The notes under the pieces: model-generated
What the model saw: the letters and a program-made list of their open reading frames with translations, nothing else
Told to the model about the DNA's origin: nothing
Databases searched by the model: none
Assembly (NCBI GenBank): GCA_017520505.1
Contig: JAFXFN010000009.1
Coordinates: 1-58,474, forward strand
Length of the DNA stretch: 58,474 bases
Source of the DNA: Clostridia bacterium
Lineage (GTDB): Bacteria; Bacillota; Clostridia; Oscillospirales; CAG-272
Reading direction: 5' to 3'
Shown: positions 51,854 through 58,474 of the stretch, piece by piece
How the letters are laid out: every line of letters begins with the position of its first letter
Position numbering within the stretch: the stretch's first letter is position 1
Program-made: the position numbers and the translations under genes

Positions 51854-54800
51854 ATGAAAAACATCATTCGTTTGACAGCGTGGTGTCTGGCAATTATTAT
51901 GGTAGCGGCTATAGTACCGTTCCAGGCAATTGCCGCTGTTTCAGTACCTGCAAATGTAAAATCGGTAGTATTTGATGCGACGTATTATGCAAATAAGTAT
52001 TCCGATCTTAAGGCTGCATTCGGAACTGACGCAACACGTCTTTATAATCACTTTGTCAGCAACGGCGTAAAAGAGGGCCGTCAGGCGAGCCCTATGTTCA
52101 GTGTTGATTATTATCTGAAGAACAACGCTGACCTTAAAGCTGCATTCGGCTCAAACCGTGAAAGCGCATTCAACCACTTCGTTGCGCACGGTATAAACGA
52201 GTCCCGTGTAACAGCTCCCGTCGTTGATCTCGGAACGAATATCGACGTAAGAATTTCGATGAATTCCGGCGGAAAGAACCTCGGATATTCCGATACAAAC
52301 GTATGTACGGTTACACCGGTATTCAAGGCTGAACAGACGTGGAAGCTTGCAAGACAGAGCGACGGAAGCTACAAGATAACAAACAATGCAACGGGAAAGG
52401 TGCTTGACGTTTATGCGGCATCACGTGCTTCAGGTGCGAACGTTGATATTTATGCAAGCAATAACACAAACGCTCAGCGTTGGTTTATTTATAAGCACAC
52501 AAACGGCACTTACGTGCTTCGGGCAAAGAGCGGTACAACATGTGCTTTGAGTGTTAACGGTAACTCAACTGCGGCAGGCGCAAACGTTCAGATGAACACA
52601 TACAGCGGCGCTGCAGGTCAGCAGTTCAAAATAACAAAGATAAACGCCCTTGAAAATGCAGAGCCTGCAAATATAGGCAGTAACTTCTGGGGCAACATCA
52701 GAGGTGTTGGCTCTGACTACAACCTCGGTCTGTCGGCAGATAACGTTCTTATCCGTTATCCCAATGCAGGCTACAGACAGACGTGGAGATTCATTCGTTT
52801 CTCTGACGGAAGCTATGAGATCACAAACCTTTATACAGGTAAATCACTTGACTGTGCGGCAGGTGCAGGCACAGCAGGTACAAACGTAAGCACGTATCTT
52901 TCAAACAACACAAATGCCCAGAGATGGTACATTTTCAAGGTTGACGGAAATTATGTGTTCGTTCCCAAGTGTACAACGGAATGTGCTTTGACTGTTAAGG
53001 GCGGAGGAACTGCGAGCGGTACAAACGTAGAGCTTGCAAAATACTCAGCTTCTTCCACAGCACAGCAGTTCAAGGTAATCAAGCTCACAAAGAGCGAGTA
53101 TGAAAAGGATCTTGCCATAAGCGAAATATGCCAGACACCTACAAACGGTGCGTATGAGTTTATGGAGATCATAAACACCTCCGACAAGACAGTAAACCTT
53201 AACCAGTATTCACTTTACAGATTCGGCTTTGCAAACAGCGGTAAGAACGAAAGTAACGGCTACAACATACTTCTCGGTCTTGTGTCCGGTGTTGAAGTAA
53301 GCACAGACATCAAGTGCCTTGAAAGAGTAAATCTTTCTTCTTACGATGCAAGTATCGCTCCCAACGGTATAGCAGTTCTCTGGTTCGTAACATACGCCAA
53401 CAGAAATCGCACAGTTGATGATTTCAAGGCGTACTGGACAGAGCAGGGATGTGATATGACAAACGTTACTGTCATCCCCGTGGCTATCCACGACGGTACA
53501 GCTGACATACATGCGGCAACGAAGATCAACAAGGGCTGCGGTGCAGGCTTCTTGCCCGACAAAAAGGCAGGCGTTGCACTCTCTCTGGTCAAGAATTCCG
53601 CAGTAAACGTAAGACTTGACAACGGAACAGACCTCGGTAGCGTTACAGCAAGCGCTGATGCTCTTCTTGCACGTGAATTGACGGCTGAAATTCACAACAG
53701 AGCAGATTCCATCGCTTTGTACTTCGTAAGAGAAACAGCTGAAACAGGTACATCACGTAACTACTACAACTATGTTGATTATGAAGCATATGCTTACGCT
53801 TCATCTCAGGCGATCAAAGAGCCTATGCGTACATACATACACACATTTGCAGCAGTTCCTTATTCTGCACAGGTTACAACGTCCAATACAACAGCAGGTT
53901 ATCCCAAGGCACTCGGTGAGTATATCAACCTCGATTCAACAGGTACAGCTCCCGGCGTTATAACATACGGTGTTGACGGCGGTAACAAAAAGACTGATGT
54001 ATCCCCCGGTACAAGATGGTGCGGACAGTTTGCAGGTCTTGACCTTATAGGCACGTCGGTTGATGCTTCGGGCAATTTGACACTTACGGGTAAATTCGAA
54101 TACGATCAGTATAAAGAACTCGGTTTCGTTGTTACAACTGTAGCTGCGTCAACAGGCAAGGCGATTGCAAAGAAGACTGTAAGCACAGCAGATTTCAAGG
54201 CTATAGACGGTGCTTACTCCTATTCCGTAACAGTCAGCGGTCTCCCGATCAAAGATAAAGGCATTGTGCTTTCTATAGTTCCTTATGCAATTTACTCCGA
54301 ATCCGATTCTCGTGTAAACGGTACAGCTGAGGAGATAAGATGTCCTCTCGTTTCCGCAACTATCAATGGCAAGGACATTACAGGCCTCAAGGTAACGTAC
54401 CTTGCAAATGAAGAAAATGCTCCTGCGAACGATGTAACAGGTATCAAGGAAGCAGTTGCGCTTCTCGCAGATGATATAGAATATTACACAGGCGTTGAAG
54501 TTGAAACAGGCATATACGACCCGAGAGCCGCATATCCTCAGATCGTTATCGCAACATCGGGTAACGGTGCAGGCGGTAATGCGCTTGTTGCAAGCAATAA
54601 GACTGTCGGTGCTAAACAGTACAGTATTGTTAATAAGACAACAGGTGAGATATACATTATAGGCGGAAACGTTATAGCGGCTGAATACGCATCACAGCTG
54701 ATCGTCAAGGCATTGGCAAGCGCAACGGGCAATGTTGAGCTTAAAGACCTTTGCTTTGATGCGCCCAAGACATTGAATACAAAAAATGATCATCTCCCCT

Positions 54801-55585
54801 TGACAGACGGCGCAAATTACAGAATTATGACATTCAATATGCTGTGGTACGAAAGCCATAAGGATACAAGCAGATACAATAACATGGTTGAGTTTATCAA
54901 CTACTACTCACCTGACGTTATCGGTTTCCAGGAATGCTGTATTGAGAATATGAACAGATTTATGCCTTTGCTCAAAGCACAGGGCTATACTGTAATTCAA
55001 AAGGAAGTATTTACAGGTACTGAAAGCAACCGTGTTCCGCTTGCGTACAAGACGTCAAAATTCACTTGTCTTGAAAAAGGCTGGAAGCAATTACCCGGCG
55101 GAGATGAACGCTTTGGTGTAACGTGGGCAGTTCTGAAGGATAAGACAACGTCTCAGGTATTTGCGGCAACGTCAACACACTTCTACAATGTAGGCGGTTG
55201 GGATCACAAGCTTCCCATTCGTGTGAAAAACTCGCAGATGATTTTGGATGTTACAAAGGATATCGTCAAGAGACACGGATGTGAGGTCGTAAATATGGGC
55301 GACTATAATATGCGTACGTATGATGAAGCATATCAATTGATGGTCGATGACGGCATTCTTACCGAAACAAGATTCACAGGGTTCAGAAACAACGGTATAA
55401 TGACTCGTTGCGGTCACACTCTCAATACTACGGCGCCTTTGGTTGGTTCACCTTCCAGAGTTATCGACTTCTTCTTCACAACATCCAAGGTAAACGTGCT
55501 CCGTTCAAGAACAATTATCAATATGACATCTGCGGTCACATCGGACCACGCTCCCGTATATACGGATATTTCATTTATAAAATAA
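51854..55585 (+). CDS. Secreted multidomain protein 3: lectin repeats, lamin-tail, GH20b-like and EEP
   Basis: A 1243-residue paralogue of the 41903 gene with the same domain order: signal peptide, two surface repeats (~35-110), two ricin-type trefoils (~125-405), lamin-tail, GH20b-like and EEP with all catalytic residues (NMLW, IGFQE, STHFYN, MGDYNMR, VIDFFF, TSDHAPV). The N-terminal third is closest to protein 1, while the rest from the lamin-tail onward is closest to protein 2, so the gene looks recombinant. The start is at 51854 after AAGGAGG; the upstream in-frame ATG at 51824 has no RBS and lies close to the promoter. Confidence 0.86.
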   Translation: MKNIIRLTAWCLAIIMVAAIVPFQAIAAVSVPANVKSVVFDATYYANKYSDLKAAFGTDATRLYNHFVSNGVKEGRQASPMFSVDYYLKNNADLKAAFGSNRESAFNHFVAHGINESRVTAPVVDLGTNIDVRISMNSGGKNLGYSDTNVCTVTPVFKAEQTWKLARQSDGSYKITNNATGKVLDVYAASRASGANVDIYASNNTNAQRWFIYKHTNGTYVLRAKSGTTCALSVNGNSTAAGANVQMNTYSGAAGQQFKITKINALENAEPANIGSNFWGNIRGVGSDYNLGLSADNVLIRYPNAGYRQTWRFIRFSDGSYEITNLYTGKSLDCAAGAGTAGTNVSTYLSNNTNAQRWYIFKVDGNYVFVPKCTTECALTVKGGGTASGTNVELAKYSASSTAQQFKVIKLTKSEYEKDLAISEICQTPTNGAYEFMEIINTSDKTVNLNQYSLYRFGFANSGKNESNGYNILLGLVSGVEVSTDIKCLERVNLSSYDASIAPNGIAVLWFVTYANRNRTVDDFKAYWTEQGCDMTNVTVIPVAIHDGTADIHAATKINKGCGAGFLPDKKAGVALSLVKNSAVNVRLDNGTDLGSVTASADALLARELTAEIHNRADSIALYFVRETAETGTSRNYYNYVDYEAYAYASSQAIKEPMRTYIHTFAAVPYSAQVTTSNTTAGYPKALGEYINLDSTGTAPGVITYGVDGGNKKTDVSPGTRWCGQFAGLDLIGTSVDASGNLTLTGKFEYDQYKELGFVVTTVAASTGKAIAKKTVSTADFKAIDGAYSYSVTVSGLPIKDKGIVLSIVPYAIYSESDSRVNGTAEEIRCPLVSATINGKDITGLKVTYLANEENAPANDVTGIKEAVALLADDIEYYTGVEVETGIYDPRAAYPQIVIATSGNGAGGNALVASNKTVGAKQYSIVNKTTGEIYIIGGNVIAAEYASQLIVKALASATGNVELKDLCFDAPKTLNTKNDHLPLTDGANYRIMTFNMLWYESHKDTSRYNNMVEFINYYSPDVIGFQECCIENMNRFMPLLKAQGYTVIQKEVFTGTESNRVPLAYKTSKFTCLEKGWKQLPGGDERFGVTWAVLKDKTTSQVFAATSTHFYNVGGWDHKLPIRVKNSQMILDVTKDIVKRHGCEVVNMGDYNMRTYDEAYQLMVDDGILTETRFTGFRNNGIMTRCGHTLNTTAPLVGSPSRVIDFFFTTSKVNVLRSRTIINMTSAVTSDHAPVYTDISFIK

Positions 55586-55593
55586 TATAAAAA

Positions 55594-55628
55594 AGTCGGC
55601 TCATTTCAAAAGAATGAGCCGACTGTTT
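55594..55628 (+). terminator. Terminator of EEP gene 3
   Basis: A perfect 12-bp stem AGTCGGCTCATT / AATGAGCCGACT with a 7-base loop, then GTTTGTT. It is nearly the same hairpin as the terminator of EEP gene 2, so the duplication included the 3' flank. Confidence 0.85.
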
Positions 55629-55636
55629 GTTAGCTG

Positions 55637-55668
55637 AAAAGCCTCTGCGGTGGTTCGCAGAGGCTTTT
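55637..55668. terminator. Second terminator-like hairpin
   Basis: A perfect 13-bp stem AAAAGCCTCTGCG / CGCAGAGGCTTTT with a 6-base loop. A-run and T-run arms suit either strand. Confidence 0.75.
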
Positions 55669-55724
55669 GCCGATGAGCGATTCGGAGGCAACGTTATGAC
55701 GTTGAATATCAATTTCTACCATGC

Positions 55725-55839
55725 TGACGAACTCCGTTCTTACAGCGTGACGAACTCCGTTCTTACAGCGTGACGAACTCTGTTCTTACAGCGCGACAAA
55801 CTCTGTTCTTACGGTGTGGCGAACTTCGTTCCTGCAACG
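55725..55839. repeat. Tandem repeat, five copies of 23 bp
   Basis: Unit TGACGAACTCCGTTCTTAC plus AGCG, at 55725, 55748, 55771, 55794 and 55817. The first two copies are identical, the third has one change, and the last two drift. Each unit contains a GAAC-TCC-GTTC mini-hairpin. No unique spacers separate the copies. The rest of the gap 55586-55950 has only terminators and no gene. Confidence 0.85.
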
Positions 55840-55950
55840 GGAAAAGGTAATGATAGTTACGGTAATAGGACGTCGCTTTCAAACATCAGAGAATTCGGGA
55901 ATAAGCCCGACTTTTAATACACCCTTATTTAGCGGTGGCTATGGTTAAAT

Positions 55951-56624
55951 TCAAATAGATTTCTTATTGTTCTGATTTTTGGATTTACGGAAAAGAATGA
56001 CACCCGCAGCTGCGGCAAGTATAAGTACAGCAGATGAAGCAACAACTATGATGATAACAGCAGAGCCGCTGTCGGAATCGGTATCTGTATCGGCATCAGT
56101 ATCGGCTGTGGTTTTTACAAGCTCTGTTACAGTATTTGTATCGGGTATAACATCCGTTTGCGGTGCTTCCGTGTCGGTGTCGGTTGATTCTTCATTGGGA
56201 AGCCAATCGTATTTCGGAGGGTGTCCTGCGGACGTTTCACCGCCGTTAACGATCCACTTTCGCTGGCTGTATAACCGTTTGACCGTCAAGCTCATAGGAT
56301 GCGGTGACGGTCAACGTCGTGCCGCCCTTGCAGTATTCGGCATGATCGGGAACTTTTACGGATACAGTTTCCTCGCTGAGTCCATTGCTGTCCTTTGAAA
56401 AGGCATCGACGTTCATAGTGATTTGCTTTGCAAAAAGAACTGTACCTCCGCTCATAACCTTTATAGTTACGGGTAGATCGGAAATAGCATTTCCCGTGTC
56501 ATTGACCAAAACGGTCAGATGCGCCTGAAACCGAAAAAGTCGGCACAAGGGCACTCCATAACAGAAGTGTGCAAATAAGCCACGCAAACACTCGGCGAAT
56601 TCGTGCAGAAGTATGATACATCAT
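55951..56624 (-). pseudogene. Frameshifted secreted membrane-anchored surface protein
   Basis: Three minus-strand frames together encode one protein. Frame 1 has the signal peptide (RRVFAWLICTLLLWSALVPT). It shifts near 56515-56525 to frame 2 with an Ig-like segment (LTVLVNDTGNAISDLPVTIK to YELDGQTVIQP), then near 56255 to frame 3 with a Thr/Asp-rich linker and a C-terminal membrane helix ending in a Lys/Asn-rich tail. Each shift is +1 base (or -2). The architecture resembles the intact surface protein at 4810-6459. Either the gene is broken or the assembly has two indels. The start at 56624 follows AAAGAGA. Confidence 0.75.
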
Positions 56625-56728
56625 AATTCGTCTCTTTTTATATAATGGCATCATTATAATATATATAATAAACACTGTTAATAGGTTGCGTAGAATATCT
56701 GCGCATCGCATTGTTTTTTTGAATTTTG

Positions 56729-56757
56729 TTGAAATAAAAGGTGTTTTGTGATATAAT
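56729..56757 (+). promoter_or_regulatory. Promoter of the PAS-protein gene
   Basis: TTGAAA (56729-56734), a 17-base spacer and TATAAT (56752-56757), preceded by TGTGA. Confidence 0.75.
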
Positions 56758-56830
56758 GTCTATATGAAACGCTGTAATAAATAAATATTAATAAGCTGAA
56801 GAATTTGAAATTAAACAGAGGGACTTGAAT

Positions 56831-57187
56831 ATGTCAGAACAGTTATTCAAAAGTATTTTAAATCAGGACAAAGCGCCTGTAGTTGTATGTGATATTGAAT
56901 CTACAGTCGTTTATATGAACCCTGCGGCAGTTAAGCGATATAAAAGAGATTTGACGGGGAAGAGCATCAGAAGTTGTCATCCTGCCTCTGCAAACGAGAA
57001 GATAGACCGAGTTCTTGAATGGTTCGGAAAAAGCCGTGAAAATAATATTGTATATACTTTTCGTAACGACGAGGAAAATAAGGACGTTTATATGGTCGCA
57101 CTCCGTGATGATAATGGAAATCTGATCGGCTACTACGAAAAACACGAGTACAGAAATAAGGAAACGGCAAAACTGTACGATATTTAA
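56831..57187 (+). CDS. Stand-alone PAS-domain protein
   Basis: A 118-residue cytoplasmic protein that is essentially one PAS domain: PVVVCDIESTVVYMNPAAVKRY (~16-37), the loop DLTGKSIRSCHP with Cys-His, then strands VYTFRNDEENKDVYMVALRDDNGNLIGYYE. No output domain is attached, so it must act through a partner, or bind a ligand or cofactor such as flavin or heme; that cannot be told. The start at 56831 is 8 bases after GAGGG; a TTG at 56825 is less likely. Confidence 0.8.
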   Translation: MSEQLFKSILNQDKAPVVVCDIESTVVYMNPAAVKRYKRDLTGKSIRSCHPASANEKIDRVLEWFGKSRENNIVYTFRNDEENKDVYMVALRDDNGNLIGYYEKHEYRNKETAKLYDI

Positions 57188-57306
57188 ATATAACTGCAAA
57201 AAGAAAAACTCCGCCGTTGATGAATTCATCGGCGCAGTCGGGATTTTTAACAGCTTTTACGGGGCGAAGTCTTGACTGAATCAGACAAAAAAGGAATGAT
57301 AAAATA

Positions 57307-58449
57307 ATGCTGACATATACATACATACGGAAAGGAAAATTCGGTTTGGTTGAGAAGCCAAAGCCTCGGATACTGCACGAGCGGGATGCTATTGTCAAGG
57401 TCACGCTTGCAAGCATTTGTTCAAGTGATCTGCATATCAAGCACGGCAGCGTGCCGAGAGCAGTGGAGGGAATCACGGTTGGTCACGAGATGGTCGGCAT
57501 CGTGGAAGAGGTCGGCTCGGCGGTCACGCACGTAAAGCCCGGCGACAGGGTCACGGTCAACGTGGAAACCTTCTGCGGCGAGTGCTTCTTCTGCAAGCGT
57601 GGCTTTGTCAATAACTGCACCGACAAGAATGGCGGCTGGGCGCTTGGTTGTCGTATTGATGGCGGTCAGGCGGAGTATGTCCGTGTACCGTTTGCGGATC
57701 AAGGGCTGAACAAGATTCCCGATACCGTGACCGACAGACAAGCCCTGCTCGTTGGTGATGTTCTTGCCACGGGATATTGGGCGGCGAAGATTTCAGAGAT
57801 TACAGCGGACGATACCGTTCTCATCATCGGAGCAGGCCCCACGGGAATTTGCACGCTCCTTTGTGTGATGCTGAAGAATCCGGGGCGCATCATCGTGTGC
57901 GAGAAGGACGAAAACCGTATCAAGTTTGTCAATGAGCATTATCCCGAGGTGCTGACCGTCACACCTGGTGAATGCCTTGATTTCGTTCGTTTGAACAGCG
58001 CTCACGGCGGTGCGGATGTTGTGCTTGAGGTAGCAGGAGCAGAGAATACTTTTGAACTTGCATGGCAGTGCGCTCGCCCGAATGCTATTGTCACGGTGGT
58101 TGCGCTTTACGATAAGGCGCAGACTCTGCCTCTGCCTGATATGTACGGCAAGAATCTGACTTTCAAAACCGGCGGCGTTGACGGCTGCGACTGCGAGGAA
58201 ACGCTGAAGCTTATCGCCGAGGGCAAGCTTGACACCGAGCCGCTGATCACGCATACCTATCCGCTCGCAAAGGTCGCCGAGGCGTATGAGCTGTTTGAAA
58301 ATAAATGCGACGGAGTGATTAAGGTTGCGGTGGAGTGTGTTAATCTAAACGATAAACCTGTTACTGTTTGTCAAGAGCTTTTTGAAAAAATACAAATAAA
58401 AAAAGGCGTAACAACAAAGCCGAAAAGCTCAAACAATTTTGAGTGTTGA
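57307..58449 (+). CDS. Zinc-dependent alcohol dehydrogenase (MDR family)
   Basis: A 380-residue medium-chain dehydrogenase. The catalytic zinc ligands are in SICSSD (~38) and VGHEMVG (~60). The structural zinc site has four Cys in CGECFFCKRGFVNNC (~92-106). The NAD fold has GAGPTGICT (~176) and an acidic residue in VCEKDENR. It oxidises a secondary alcohol or polyol or reduces the matching ketone; the substrate is unknown. Homology ends near residue 343 (GVIKVAVEC); the last ~37 residues are Lys/Asn-rich and atypical, as if the original stop was lost. The gene is more GC-rich than its surroundings, suggesting transfer. The final 25 bases of the window hold nothing recognisable. Confidence 0.87.
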   Translation: MLTYTYIRKGKFGLVEKPKPRILHERDAIVKVTLASICSSDLHIKHGSVPRAVEGITVGHEMVGIVEEVGSAVTHVKPGDRVTVNVETFCGECFFCKRGFVNNCTDKNGGWALGCRIDGGQAEYVRVPFADQGLNKIPDTVTDRQALLVGDVLATGYWAAKISEITADDTVLIIGAGPTGICTLLCVMLKNPGRIIVCEKDENRIKFVNEHYPEVLTVTPGECLDFVRLNSAHGGADVVLEVAGAENTFELAWQCARPNAIVTVVALYDKAQTLPLPDMYGKNLTFKTGGVDGCDCEETLKLIAEGKLDTEPLITHTYPLAKVAEAYELFENKCDGVIKVAVECVNLNDKPVTVCQELFEKIQIKKGVTTKPKSSNNFEC

Positions 58450-58474
58450 AAAAAGGGTATGACCAAAAGACCAC

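Noticed and set aside
55725..55839. Possible CRISPR array
   Set aside because: The 23-bp units abut with no spacers between them, so it is a plain tandem repeat.

Overview
The window looks like one contig of a low-to-mid GC Clostridia chromosome, probably an Oscillospiraceae/Ruminococcaceae-type gut anaerobe. The supporting features are strong AGGAGG ribosome-binding sites, consensus sigma-A promoters, an alpha/beta-type spore SASP, HPr kinase, a YerC-type TrpR-like regulator, dockerin-like repeats on secreted proteins and Hdr/Flx-type anaerobic electron-transfer genes. It opens inside the 3' end of a 23S rRNA gene, so the left edge is probably an rRNA assembly break. Species cannot be named from the sequence alone.

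Layout. 1-705: rRNA operon tail, with tRNA-Lys between 23S and 5S and then tRNA-Asn. 709-876: array of small hairpins. 1216-8748: accessory genes (GIY-YIG protein, hydrolase, ECF sigma/anti-sigma trio, surface protein divergent from a membrane-bound LuxR-type regulator, DUF11 protein). 8832-13361: leftward operon of a DUF2156 protein, an ABC exporter and an ABC-F ATPase. 13492-16596: sugar kinase, tRNA-Gln, a second hairpin array, a membrane protein and a Gfo/Idh oxidoreductase. 16655-22853: leftward housekeeping run (YdcF-like, thrC, yerC, methyltransferase, hslO, hprK, glycosyltransferase). 23035-27617: pth, GNAT, REP-associated transposase, SASP, surface protein and a diacylglycerol-kinase-like enzyme.

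28006-40450 is the most coherent system. One rightward run encodes an LDH/MDH-superfamily dehydrogenase, fumarase, HdrB, HdrC, HdrA, an MvhD/FlxD protein, two ferredoxin-domain proteins, a FAD/NAD(P)H reductase (FlxA-like), a soluble fumarate-reductase iron-sulfur subunit and flavoprotein, and an Asp/Ala-exchanger-family carrier related to succinate exporters. Read together it is a reductive oxaloacetate/malate -> fumarate -> succinate -> export module. The fumarate reductase has no membrane anchor and is linked to a flavin-bifurcating Flx-Hdr complex. My hypothesis is a cytoplasmic NADH-dependent, ferredoxin-reducing fumarate reductase. Each part is recognised by family; the coupling is inference.

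41903-55585 holds four large secreted multidomain proteins in tandem, each with its own near-consensus promoter. Three are paralogues combining ricin-type lectin repeats, a lamin-tail domain, a GH20b-like domain and a C-terminal endonuclease/exonuclease/phosphatase (EEP) domain. One is a secreted metallo-beta-lactamase-fold enzyme with lectin repeats. Two carry N-terminal dockerin-like repeats. The right end has a 23-bp tandem repeat, a frameshifted surface-protein pseudogene, a PAS protein and a zinc alcohol dehydrogenase.
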